From: Bacteroidota bacterium | GTDB lineage: Bacteria > Bacteroidota > Bacteroidia > Bacteroidales > NBLH01 | NCBI GenBank assembly: GCA_025361565.1 | Contig: JANYKN010000004.1 | Coordinates: 66,012 to 130,011, forward strand | DNA: 64,000 nucleotides | Reading direction: 5' to 3' | Shown here: piece by piece, positions 46,701 to 54,718 of the stretch | How positions within the stretch are numbered: position 1 is the first letter of the stretch | How the letters are laid out: the number at the start of each line of letters is the position of its first letter | The notes under the pieces: generated by a model | The model's input: the letters and a program-made list of their open reading frames with translations, nothing else | Told to the model about the DNA's origin: nothing | The model's database searches: none | Position numbers and translations under genes: made by a program

Positions 46701-48097
46701 ATTACTTCGTTGCGATTTTTGTTTAGTGAAATTAGTCCTGCTTTGTTGATTTCAATAATTTCGTGATTTGGAGTCAACAAAATAATGTGGTCATCAATTG
46801 CATCAAAAGTAGTTTGCCAGTTATTGGTGGCTTGCCTTAGTTTTTCCTCTGTTTTTTTATACTCTGTAATATCTTGCACAATTCCTGATAAAATTGATGG
46901 ATTTAAGTTTTTATCTCTAATCAGTTCACCTGCTTCGGCCCAAACAAACTTAATTGATTCGTCGGGCATTATAAGCCTGTATTCCAGGGGAGTTGGAGTT
47001 CCTTTTTCTATTACACCATTGTTGGATTCCTCAACTTTTGCCCTATCTTCAGGATGAATGGATTGTTGTATTACTTCGGATAAATTACCTGTAAAAGCGT
47101 TTTCAGTTATGCCAAAAATTTTATACATTTCGTCTGACCAAACCAATCGGTTTTCATTGATGTACCATTTCCAACTTCCAACTTTTGCTACCGACTGGGC
47201 TTTGTTTAAATCTGCAGCTGCATTTTTATATTTTTCTTCGTTTTCTTCAGCATTTTCTTTCGAAATAATCAGTTCATTTTCTGTTTTCTTTAAATTGGTA
47301 ATATCAAAAAAGACAGTTACAAATCTATCATTAATAAAAGGGGAGGTTGAAATATAGAAACACTTATTGCTTATTGGACTATACATTTCGGAATATACAG
47401 TTTCTTTCTGTTTTATATGATTATCCCAAAATGATTTTATAAATTCGGGTGACATACCGTATAGCTTTGTAGCAAAATTGCCGATTACCTGTTTCGAGCT
47501 ATAATCTGCCACATTATAAAATGCATTGTTAACTTCTAATATTTGATAATCTATCATTTCGTGCTTTTCATTATAAACAATTTCATTCAGTGCAACACCT
47601 TCTGTAATTGTATTAAAAAGCATTTCATATTTTTTTTGGCTTTCTTCAGCTTTTTCCTTGGCTTCGATCAATTCTTGCTCTAATCTTTTTTTCTCAATTT
47701 TATTCTGATGTATCCCATATACTTTTTCAATTTTTTCAGGAAGCTCATTTTTTAGATCTACTGATTTTACAATAAAATCCAATGCACCAGCTTTCATAGC
47801 TTTTACTACTGTTTTTATGGAATTATCAACACTTAAAAAAATAAAACTGTAATCTTGATTTATGGCTGAAATCTTTTCGAGAATTTCAATCCCATCCATT
47901 CCTGGAAGCTTGTTGTCAAGCAGAACAATGTCGGGGAGTATTTCGGGGTTAATTAAGTATTCATAAGCTTCTATACCTGACATAATTACTTTTAAGATAT
48001 ATTGCTCACGAATTAGCGCCTTTTTAATAAAAAAAAGATCATCTTCGTTGTCCTCAACTATTAAGACATTGATTTGGTGATCTGTAAAATTCTGCAT
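43730..48097 (-). CDS. REC-(PAS)7 hybrid histidine kinase
   Basis: A 1455-residue soluble kinase, the largest in the island. A receiver (8-125, Asp61) is followed by about seven PAS domains (155-270, 290-415, 420-535, 540-665, 680-795, 800-920, 925-1045). Then come HisKA ([12 protein letters not shown], His1075), HATPase (DTGIGI near 1248) and a C-terminal receiver (1335-1455, Asp1386). PAS3 carries four cysteines at 470, 479, 484 and 486 that could bind a metal or Fe-S centre. Residues 1212-1241 are a three-unit in-frame repeat in the HATPase domain. The gene lies 120 bp after the free receiver gene. It ends 185 bp before the TonB receptor start and may be the last gene of the upstream group. 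Confidence 0.92.
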   Translation of the reverse strand: MQNFTDHQINVLIVEDNEDDLFFIKKALIREQYILKVIMSGIEAYEYLINPEILPDIVLLDNKLPGMDGIEILEKISAINQDYSFIFLSVDNSIKTVVKAMKAGALDFIVKSVDLKNELPEKIEKVYGIHQNKIEKKRLEQELIEAKEKAEESQKKYEMLFNTITEGVALNEIVYNEKHEMIDYQILEVNNAFYNVADYSSKQVIGNFATKLYGMSPEFIKSFWDNHIKQKETVYSEMYSPISNKCFYISTSPFINDRFVTVFFDITNLKKTENELIISKENAEENEEKYKNAAADLNKAQSVAKVGSWKWYINENRLVWSDEMYKIFGITENAFTGNLSEVIQQSIHPEDRAKVEESNNGVIEKGTPTPLEYRLIMPDESIKFVWAEAGELIRDKNLNPSILSGIVQDITEYKKTEEKLRQATNNWQTTFDAIDDHIILLTPNHEIIEINKAGLISLNKNRNEVIGQKCYHIMHNSNCPIQNCPCDISLQDKRVVVNEYLHGNRTFELTAWPVLDENDNLTAFTHIIKDITTRKNSEVALQKSESNLEEAQRIAKIGSWEWDMVSNTVYWSKEMYQVYDLDPTNYDFKPETLLKVIHPDDIGLFTNSMNNNLIKGNSPVLEYRVIHKDGSVHIIFAQGSTQFGENGKPLKSFGTAQDITELKIVQQELIKAKEYAEENERRYKLIFESAGTANAIFDTKCILILQNQLSKEFLGLGEKGGIGLTVFEVFGEKAGKAVFERMKRVIQTGISEVFETEFDLPTGKNWFKSTYQPVFDENKKVISVQIISQNITEIKKAEQETKRAFDIVQNIQTGLYIYHLENVDDDRTLRMVYANPASAHSTGVPAENLLGKTLDENFPGLRSKGIPQQFAEVVRTGNLLDIKDILYGDERVNDAYFIVKAFPLPGNHVGVAFDNITESMQAEEALRQSEDNYRRFMDESTLGIRIITKQGATIYINKSLLHMYGFESLKEFQETPISLRYTTEEQKRHKERKENRKLGKDLTSEYEINIISKNREIRNVQVIRKEIIWDKTMHFQIIYQDITDRKKAEDALLIAKKRAEESEQLKTAFLHNMSHEIRTPMNAICGFSSMLDRPNLSEDKRKSFTSIIINNSNQLLSIVNDILIISSVETKQEKINIQKICINNIIIDLLAIFKPQAHNQNISLFAKQELNDNQSEIYTDKTKITQILTNLITNALKFTHNGFVEFGYTLVETQNIASLLQQTQNIASLLQQTQNIASLQQIQFYVKDTGIGIKPDLLEKIFERFRQADISINKKYGGTGLGLSISKGFVELLGGKIWVESELDKGSTFYFSIPYNPVHEHIDINLSGEQSKTKTTILIAEDEEYNYLYIEELLIDLDLKLIHAKDGSEVVEICRSNPDIGLILMDIKMPNMDGHEAAKIIKKFLPNVPIIAQSAYALEHEIKKYTENAFDDYITKPIDEEVLKQKVMKYIDIKF
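44375..44464 (-). repeat. In-frame 30-bp tandem repeat, three units, in kinase HATPase domain
   Basis: Units encode [20 protein letters not shown] and TQNIASLQQI. The DNA core is GACGCAATATTTTGCGTC, a one-base variant of the palindrome, and the copies are almost identical, which suggests recent local amplification. Confidence 0.94.
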
Positions 48098-48217
48098 AAA
48101 ATTAATATTTTAAAAGTGCTTAGAATTGAATAATAAAAAGGTTCATATTAGTATTATTTTTTATCCGGACCAATGCTTTGATCGGAGAAAAAGGTGAAAC
48201 TTGATTTTAAAAGATTA

Positions 48218-48706
48218 TTAGCTGAATATTTTCTTTGCATCGCTTATTATTCCCCAATAATAGCCAAGTTTGCTTACTTTTTCGGTGAAATCAGAAAATT
48301 TTACAGGCTTAACAATATAATCATTTGCTCCCAAACCCATTGCTTTATCAATATCTTCGCTTGTTGAAGTGGTTGTGAGCATTACTATCGGTATTTTTCT
48401 AAGGTTTTCATTTGCTTTAAGTTCTGCTAAAACTTCAAAACCATTTTTCATTGGCATTTTTACATCTAAAAGTATTAGTGCAGGAATCTGGAGTTCCTCG
48501 TTTACAAATTTTCCTTTTTTCATTAAATAATCTAGTGCTTCCTGGCCATTTTCGATATGTATTATCTCGTTCATCATTTTTCCCGTTTCGGTTAAAGCTT
48601 TTATAATCAGTCTTGCGTGATCTTCTTCGTCTTCAACTATTAAAATAGGTGCCAACACCGATTTTAGCCCTTCGCTTACTCTCAATCCTTCTAAATATTT
48701 CTTCAT
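48218..48706 (-). CDS. Single-domain response regulator (Rcp1-like)
   Basis: A 162-residue receiver-only protein: acidic pocket VEDEEDH (25-31), phospho-acceptor Asp81 in LILLDVKMP, Thr111-Thr113 in MLTTTSTSE and Lys133 in YIVKPV. Insertions around 50-75 (ENGQEALDYLMKKGKF) resemble the Rcp1 type that partners bacteriophytochrome-like kinases. It has no DNA-binding or enzymatic output, so it probably relays phosphate or binds a partner protein. Its start overlaps the stop of the kinase gene at 48703-50994 by 4 nt. That kinase lacks its own receiver, so the two form a clear cognate pair. Confidence 0.93.
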   Translation of the reverse strand: MKKYLEGLRVSEGLKSVLAPILIVEDEEDHARLIIKALTETGKMMNEIIHIENGQEALDYLMKKGKFVNEELQIPALILLDVKMPMKNGFEVLAELKANENLRKIPIVMLTTTSTSEDIDKAMGLGANDYIVKPVKFSDFTEKVSKLGYYWGIISDAKKIFS

Positions 48707-50994
48707 GGTAATTTTATATAAATTGTTGTTCCTTTATTTTCTCCTTCAGACTCTGCCCAAATTTTACCTTTATGTTGCTCAATTACTTTTCTGCAAAAAG
48801 TTAAACCCATTCCAACTCCTTCGGCATTATTCTTTTTGAGCCTTTCACCAGCATTGAATATCCGCTCAAGTTGACTTTCAGGTAATCCAATACCATTATC
48901 TTTTACTATCAAAATATTGTTTGTATATTCTAAAGATATAAATTTTCCTCCATAATTCAGCGCATTTATTATTAAGTTCCTAAAAACACTTTCTATCCGG
49001 ATTTTATCAGCAAAAAGATCAGGCAATTTTCCCACATTAATTGTTGCGTGTTGCTTTTCAATTGTGATAGTAATGTCCTGTATTATTTTTTCTATTATAG
49101 TATTTAAATTGAATTTTTGGTAAGGATTTTTTTTTGTGTTCAGTCGCGAAATATCAAGTAAACTCAGCACCAACGTATGCATTCTACGTGCATTGGACTG
49201 TAATCTTGTTAAGCAATATTTCCCTTCTTCGTCTAGTTTGTCAATATATTTCTCCAATAATTCAGAGGCGTATCCTTCCATAGAAACAAGAGGTACCTGC
49301 AAATCATGTGAGGCTATATAAACCATTTCTTCGAGGTTTCTGTTTGTTTCCATAAGTAAAAGTTCAGCTTCTTTGCGTTCGGTAATATCCATTATGGTTC
49401 CTAGCATTTTTAACGGTTCGCCTTTTTCATTGAATTCGAGTTCACCAAGTCCATGGACCCAACATTCTTCATTGTTATTTATGCGTACTATTTTATAATC
49501 CTTGTCAAATCTGGATCGTTTTCCAATTACCTCATCTGCAAAATATTTATTCATAGTTTCTTTCCAATCAGGATGAATAATGGAAACCCAGTTTTGAATC
49601 GATCGCAAATAATTTTTGTCAATTCCAAAAATAGAGTCAAGTACATCAGAACTTGTCCACAAACCAGTTTCTAAATCAAGCACATAACTTCCTAATCCTG
49701 CAATTAATTGAGATTCCTTCAGCAGTCTTTCATTGGTTTTCAATAACTCTTCGGCTTGTTTGCGCTCGGTAATATCGCTCAAGGTACCTACCATTCTTTG
49801 AGCTTTTCCCCCAGCATCGTGTTCTATAACCCTTCCCCGGGTGCAGACCCATCGCCATTTACCCGATTTTAATTTCATCCTTAGATCAATTGTAAAACCC
49901 TCACTATTTTCAATACTCTGCTGAAGTTTATTTTCTACAAGTGTTAAGTCATCAGGGTGCACCAAAAGCCGCCACGATGAATAATTTGCTGCGAATTCTT
50001 CATTTTCATATTCAAGCAAAGAATAGTATTGGGGGCTAAAAAATGCATTTCCGGTTTTTACATTCCAATCCCAAAGTCCATCGTTCAAAGCTCCTAGTGT
50101 AATTCCATAACGTTCCTGGCTTTCCTTCAATTCAGCAGTACGCTCTATTACTTTTTCTTCTAATTTTTTATTAAAATTTGAAAGCTGTTCGTTATTGCTT
50201 TTTATTTCTTCATTTTGTTGTTCAATGTTTTGATAAGATTGCCGCAATTCCTTTATCGTAAATTTAAAAAGTTCTTCCTCGTTATAAGATTTTAAATCAG
50301 GTTTTTCGATATGTAAGGCAAAAATCATATCAGCTTCAACAAGAAAGTTTTTAATCGGAGTGTTTATACTTTTCGAAATTATATACGAAAGAACAAATAC
50401 CAACAATGAAACAATAAATATTGCACCGATTAATATAACATATGTATTTTTTTTATCTACAATGGCTTGGTTTATTGAAGTTTCAGCTTTATTGGAGGCA
50501 AAATCAGAAATTATTTTAGTATGATAAATGATGTGTTTAACCTTGCTATGATTTTCGTATTTTATAATAAAATCCAAACTGTCTGTTTTCTTTTCTCTCT
50601 GTAGGCGACACAATTTATTTATAGTGTTTTCCCAATCCGAAAATGCATCAAAAATACTATCAACATCTGATTTATTGCCAAGATATAGAGATTTTATAAG
50701 ATTGAGATTTTCATTGTAAAAACGATTGTTATTTGCTATTTCTACTATCAAACTGTCCAGTTGGTTTTTAGTTGCGGTATATTTTATATCCATAACCAAA
50801 TGTTGGGTTTTGTACATATCAATTTGAATATCACGGATTGCATTGCTCACCTTATAGGGATGATTGTATACCAGTTCCATGTTTTGGCTTACAGATCGTA
50901 ATTGCCAAACCGCATAGAAAATTGAAAACAGCATCATTATAAACATGATACCAAAACCCATGACTATTCTACTTTTAAAGCTTAATTTATTCAT
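48703..50994 (-). CDS. Membrane sensor histidine kinase with CHASE3-like sensor
   Basis: A 763-residue kinase. Membrane helix 1 (about 11-31), a periplasmic four-helix-type sensor (32-184, CHASE3-like), membrane helix 2 (185-207), a HAMP-like or coiled-coil linker (208-290), PAS domains (290-415, 420-545), HisKA (YIASHDLQVP, His563) and HATPase (NALNYGG, DNGIGLPESQLERIF, GVGMGLTFC) to the C-terminus. There is no receiver; the overlapping downstream gene supplies one. The His-box differs from the NMSHEIRTP type of the hybrid kinases. The first 290 residues align without gaps to the kinase encoded just upstream (51069-53879), so the sensor halves are tandem paralogues. Confidence 0.92.
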   Translation of the reverse strand: MNKLSFKSRIVMGFGIMFIMMLFSIFYAVWQLRSVSQNMELVYNHPYKVSNAIRDIQIDMYKTQHLVMDIKYTATKNQLDSLIVEIANNNRFYNENLNLIKSLYLGNKSDVDSIFDAFSDWENTINKLCRLQREKKTDSLDFIIKYENHSKVKHIIYHTKIISDFASNKAETSINQAIVDKKNTYVILIGAIFIVSLLVFVLSYIISKSINTPIKNFLVEADMIFALHIEKPDLKSYNEEELFKFTIKELRQSYQNIEQQNEEIKSNNEQLSNFNKKLEEKVIERTAELKESQERYGITLGALNDGLWDWNVKTGNAFFSPQYYSLLEYENEEFAANYSSWRLLVHPDDLTLVENKLQQSIENSEGFTIDLRMKLKSGKWRWVCTRGRVIEHDAGGKAQRMVGTLSDITERKQAEELLKTNERLLKESQLIAGLGSYVLDLETGLWTSSDVLDSIFGIDKNYLRSIQNWVSIIHPDWKETMNKYFADEVIGKRSRFDKDYKIVRINNNEECWVHGLGELEFNEKGEPLKMLGTIMDITERKEAELLLMETNRNLEEMVYIASHDLQVPLVSMEGYASELLEKYIDKLDEEGKYCLTRLQSNARRMHTLVLSLLDISRLNTKKNPYQKFNLNTIIEKIIQDITITIEKQHATINVGKLPDLFADKIRIESVFRNLIINALNYGGKFISLEYTNNILIVKDNGIGLPESQLERIFNAGERLKKNNAEGVGMGLTFCRKVIEQHKGKIWAESEGENKGTTIYIKLP

Positions 50995-51068
50995 CTATTG
51001 TATTTTTATGGTTTTCTAACTGATAGTTTTTCACCGCTCGAAGGGTCTTCTGAGAAATATCATCTGAG

Positions 51069-53879
51069 CTATAATTGAATTTTATTTAGTGGTAATGTAA
51101 AATAAAATATTGAGCCTTTGCCCAATTCACTTTCGGCCCAAATTTTACCTCCATGTTTTTCAACAAATTCTTTGCAAAGCAATAAGCCTAATCCTGTGCC
51201 TTTTTCATCAGCAGTGCCCGTTGCTGAATGGGTTTGTGAAATATCAAATAAATTGTCCAGTAATTCAGGATCTATTCCAACTCCATTATCAGAAACAGAA
51301 AAAACTTGAAAACCAGAATCACTTTTGCCAGAATTTTTTGCTTGCAAATGATTTAGCGAAGTTGAACTTTCGAATTTATTGGTTGATATACTTATTGTTC
51401 CTCCTTTGTTAGTGAATTTGATTGCATTTGAAATCAGGTTTCGTAAAATAGTATTCAACATATTTATATCTGCAAAAAGCTCAATCTCTTCTGTTACGGA
51501 ATAATTGATTGTAATATTTTTATTATCAGCAATCAACATCATATTGTTGGCAATGTCCTGGCAGATATTTGCGAAATTCAATTTTTTGGGCTCAAAAGTT
51601 AATTTGCCGTATTGTGCCCTTGCCCACAATAAAATGTCATCCAATAAATCATAAGTTCGTTTTGCTGTCTGGTGAATAATATTTACTTGATTTTCAATTT
51701 TGTCAATATCATAATTACGTATATTTTTTGATAATAATCCAGAAAAACCCATAAGTGTATTAAACGGCCCTTTTAAATCATGGGCGAGTATTGAAATGAA
51801 CCGATCTTTATCGGAGTTTAATTTTTTAAGTTCGTGGTTTTGATGTGTAATGATAATTTCTGCTTGTTTGCGTTCGGTAATGTCGATAAATGTACATATC
51901 ACTTGATTTACGGATCCATTGTCATTTAACTCAGGTATAGCATCTACCAATAGCCAGATACGGTCTTGCTTGGTTGGGCGATAAACCCCCATAACCACTC
52001 CTCTAACTGCATTTTTGGTGGATACTGCTTCAGCTACAGGATGCCTATTTCCGGGAAATGGCGAACCGTCTTCGTGGATAACATTCCAATATGGATCAAT
52101 TGAAGAGAGGCCCAAGAGTTGGTCTTCGGTTAATCCCAGTAATTCAAGCGCTGCCTGGTTACACAATAACATTTCGGTCTGTGGGCCTTGCAGAAGTACT
52201 CCCACACGCATGTCCGAAACCAAATACCTAAACTTTTCCTCACTTTTTTTCAGGGCTGCTTCTGCTTGTTTGCGATCTGTTATATCCTGCCCTTGGGCTA
52301 TAGTGGCAATTATATTTTCATTATTATTGTCAATCACGTTGGCAGAATTCCATAGAACGGTTCTTATCTCCTTATTTTTTCTTAAAATTTCAATTTCTAC
52401 GGTTTCCCAGTTTTCACCAGCACTTGTTTTTTCAATCAGAATTAATGATTCATCAATTTTATCTTTTGGAAATAAAATATCAATTTTTTTAGAAATAACT
52501 TCTGAAGCTACCCAGCCACTCAACTGTTCAAAAGCATGATTAAATCGGGTAATATTCAAATTTTTATCCCATACAATAATTGGAGCATTGGCATAATTAA
52601 AAAGATTTTCGAGATATTCGTTGCTTTCTCTTAATGCAACTTCAGTAAGCTTTCGAAGTGTAATATTTTCAATTTGTGAAACGAAATATATTGGTTGGTT
52701 TGCTTCATTTCTTACCATTGAAACACTTATATGGGCCCAAACCAACTTGTTCTTTCTATCATAATATCTTTTTTCAATTTGGAACGAAGAAATTTCGCCC
52801 TGATAGACTTTTTGATATAAATTTAAATCTGTTTGTAAATCTTCGGGATGAGTTATTTCCTGAAATGTTTTTAAAAGCAATTCTTCATTTTCGTAATCCA
52901 GCATTTTACAAAAGCTTTGGTTTACCTGTAAAAATTTTCCAGTGAGCGATACTAGTGCCATTCCAATTGCTGATGTTTCAAATGCTCCCCTAAATTTTTC
53001 TTCGCTTTCTTTTAGTTGAAGTGTTCGTTCATTAACCTTTTCTTCGAGCGAAAGGTTAAAGTTTGATAATTGTTCGTTGTTGCTCCTTATTTCTTCGTTT
53101 TGCTGCTCTATGTTTTGATAGGATTGTCTTAATTCAGTAATTGTATAATCGAAAAGTTCTTCTTCGCGGTGGAATTTGAAATCCTGTTTTTCTGAATGAA
53201 TCGAGAATATTGAAACTGCATCGTTGATAAACTTTTTGATTGGTTTGTTGATGCTTTTTGAAATCACATACGAAATAAAAATTACCAGTATGGTTACAAA
53301 AAATAATATGCTTAATAAAATAACAAATGATCTTTGTGTGTTTATTATTGTCTGATCGATTATTGATTGAGTTTTATTCAATGCAAAATCAGATATTGTT
53401 TTTGTGTGATTATTGATTTCGACAGTTTGTTTATGATTTTCGAATTTTAACATCCAATCCAGACTATCGGTTTTATTTTCTTTTTTATACCGGTAGATTT
53501 TTCCTTTCATGGATTTCCAGTCGATATAATGATTTATTAAACTGTCAACATCTATTTTGTTTCCAAGATATTGCTTTTGAATGAGTTTTAAATCATCATC
53601 TATTAAACTATCGCTTACATTTATTTCGGCATTTAAACTATCAAATTGATAAAGTGTTTTGGTCATTCCGATTGACGCAATCATTCTTTCACTTCTATAA
53701 ATTTCAATCTGAATTTCGCGAATGGAATTACTTACTTTGAATGGATGCTCGTATACCAACTCCAAATTTTGTCTGAATTCCATTAATTGCCATATTGAGT
53801 ATAGTGTTGTTATAAGCATTATAGTAAACACAATGCTAAAACCTGCATTTATTCTATTTTTAAAACTTAATCTCGCCAT
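51069..53879 (-). CDS. Membrane sensor histidine kinase, paralogue of next gene
   Basis: A 936-residue kinase. Two membrane helices (about 12-31, 184-206) frame a periplasmic helical sensor (32-183). Three PAS domains (290-410, 415-537, 540-672), HisKA (FISILAHDLKGPFN, His700) and HATPase (809-936, DNGVGI, GTGLGLLLC) follow. There is no receiver. The hairpin between the N- and G1-boxes holds about 23 extra residues (834-856, rich in Ser, Asn and Lys), unrelated to the palindromic repeat but at the same site. The sensor half aligns co-linearly with that of the kinase at 48703-50994. The gene starts 50 bp after the small zinc-ribbon gene. Confidence 0.92.
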   Translation of the reverse strand: MARLSFKNRINAGFSIVFTIMLITTLYSIWQLMEFRQNLELVYEHPFKVSNSIREIQIEIYRSERMIASIGMTKTLYQFDSLNAEINVSDSLIDDDLKLIQKQYLGNKIDVDSLINHYIDWKSMKGKIYRYKKENKTDSLDWMLKFENHKQTVEINNHTKTISDFALNKTQSIIDQTIINTQRSFVILLSILFFVTILVIFISYVISKSINKPIKKFINDAVSIFSIHSEKQDFKFHREEELFDYTITELRQSYQNIEQQNEEIRSNNEQLSNFNLSLEEKVNERTLQLKESEEKFRGAFETSAIGMALVSLTGKFLQVNQSFCKMLDYENEELLLKTFQEITHPEDLQTDLNLYQKVYQGEISSFQIEKRYYDRKNKLVWAHISVSMVRNEANQPIYFVSQIENITLRKLTEVALRESNEYLENLFNYANAPIIVWDKNLNITRFNHAFEQLSGWVASEVISKKIDILFPKDKIDESLILIEKTSAGENWETVEIEILRKNKEIRTVLWNSANVIDNNNENIIATIAQGQDITDRKQAEAALKKSEEKFRYLVSDMRVGVLLQGPQTEMLLCNQAALELLGLTEDQLLGLSSIDPYWNVIHEDGSPFPGNRHPVAEAVSTKNAVRGVVMGVYRPTKQDRIWLLVDAIPELNDNGSVNQVICTFIDITERKQAEIIITHQNHELKKLNSDKDRFISILAHDLKGPFNTLMGFSGLLSKNIRNYDIDKIENQVNIIHQTAKRTYDLLDDILLWARAQYGKLTFEPKKLNFANICQDIANNMMLIADNKNITINYSVTEEIELFADINMLNTILRNLISNAIKFTNKGGTISISTNKFESSTSLNHLQAKNSGKSDSGFQVFSVSDNGVGIDPELLDNLFDISQTHSATGTADEKGTGLGLLLCKEFVEKHGGKIWAESELGKGSIFYFTLPLNKIQL

Positions 53880-53929
53880 CTTTTTTACTTTACAAATTTT
53901 ATAGTTGTAAACCTATTTTAAACCCTTTA

Positions 53930-54262
53930 CTAATCATTTGTATACCATGCAGAATCACCAAAAAAACCTTCAGGTGGAATTTGTTGATGAACTGTACATT
54001 TGCACTGAACACTTTTAGGATTTGGGCATTGTAAAGACCAATCGAGGCTTTTTTCCCATTCTTTTTCATTGGCAAAATAACCGGTGTGTTCCATCGTATC
54101 ATCAAAAATGTTAACCCTGCTATCTTCTAATATCCCATAATATTTTGTATTAAATAATTTGCATTCCCACCATTGGTAATGGATATAAATTGGTCGGTCT
54201 TCAAGCTCTGTTTGTATACTTTGCCTGCATTCCATGCTATTTTTGCATTTTGGACATTCCAT
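53930..54262 (-). CDS. Small cysteine-rich (zinc-ribbon-like) protein
   Basis: A 110-residue protein of unknown function. It starts MECPKCKNSMECRQS, a CxxC knuckle, and has further cysteines at WWECKLF, LQCPNP and VQCKCTVH that could complete one or two zinc sites. The middle is rich in aromatic and acidic residues. There is no signal peptide or membrane segment. It lies 50 bp upstream of a sensor kinase gene in the same direction and is probably co-transcribed with it. A role as a small redox or zinc-binding partner is only a guess. Confidence 0.7.
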   Translation of the reverse strand: MECPKCKNSMECRQSIQTELEDRPIYIHYQWWECKLFNTKYYGILEDSRVNIFDDTMEHTGYFANEKEWEKSLDWSLQCPNPKSVQCKCTVHQQIPPEGFFGDSAWYTND

Positions 54263-54296
54263 ATTTTTTATATTTACAAATTTTAATGATATAAAT

Positions 54297-54337
54297 GTAT
54301 TGTTACCTTCAATAAAAGCATTGTTACTTAGTTCTAC
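54297..54337. repeat. Outlying two copies of the 21-bp repeat
   Basis: GTATTGTTACCTTCAATAAAA followed by GCATTGTTACTTAGTTCTAC matches the two alternating 21-bp units of the array at 54539-54684, 200 bp away. This suggests one array split by later sequence. Confidence 0.7.
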
Positions 54338-54424
54338 TTTGCTAAGTTAAAAGTAATTGAATTTTAACATGTTACACCTGCAACTGAATGTTAAAAAAAT
54401 TACCACATAGACATATGGTTAAAA

Positions 54425-54475
54425 AAACATATAGGCACTTACTCTGAGACTTTTTTTCTATCTGCCTATGTGTTT
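54425..54475 (-). terminator. Long hairpin, possible terminator of the upstream kinase transcript
   Basis: AAACATATAGGCA (54425-54437) pairs with TGCCTATGTGTTT (54463-54475) with one G:T-type mismatch. On the minus strand it is followed by seven or more T (complement of the A-run at 54421-54427), as expected for an intrinsic terminator. It lies about 230 nt after the kinase stop. Confidence 0.5.
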
Positions 54476-54538
54476 ATTTATAATTATGTGTTTTAATATC
54501 AAGTCGTTTTAACCTTGTATAATAGAATTAGTATATTT

Positions 54539-54684
54539 GCTCTGTTACCTTCAATAAATGCATTGTTACTTAGTATAAATGCTCTGTTACTTTCAATAAA
54601 TGCATTGTCACTTGGTATAAATGCTCTGTTACTTTCAATAAATGTATTGTTACTTAGTATAAATGCGCTGTTACTTACAATATG
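54539..54684. repeat. 21-bp tandem repeat array, about seven units
   Basis: Two 21-bp variants alternate: GCTCTGTTACTTTCAATAAAT and GCATTGTTACTTAGTATAAAT, giving a 42-bp higher-order unit repeated just over three times. Copies differ at only a few bases. There are no spacers, so this is a minisatellite, not CRISPR. Confidence 0.9.
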
Positions 54685-54697
54685 TTTTTTTAAAGAC

Positions 54698-54718
54698 GAA
54701 ACCTTTTTAAAAGGTTTC
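54698..54718. other. Palindrome across the kinase stop codon
   Basis: GAAACCTTTT and AAAAGGTTTC form a 10-bp near-perfect palindrome with a one-base centre. It covers the last two codons and the TAA stop of the kinase at 54707-57232. It may act in termination or 3' end stability, or be a short palindromic repeat. Confidence 0.5.

Larger units (their letters stand above)
54263..54706. other. Intergenic region, 444 bp, rich in repeats and hairpins
   Basis: Holds two clusters of a 21-bp tandem repeat (54297-54337 and 54539-54684), a long hairpin (54425-54475), and the left part of a palindrome over the kinase stop codon (54698-54718). It probably contains the promoter of the small zinc-ribbon gene and kinase pair; no clear TAnnTTTG box was seen on the minus strand. 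Confidence 0.6.

Noticed and set aside
53899-54105. Minus-strand open frame of 68 residues overlapping the zinc-ribbon gene
   Set aside because: It lies in another frame of a better supported gene with clear cysteine motifs, and shows no motif of its own.
54539-54684. Possible CRISPR array
   Set aside because: Repeats are directly adjacent with no unique spacers and no cas genes nearby.
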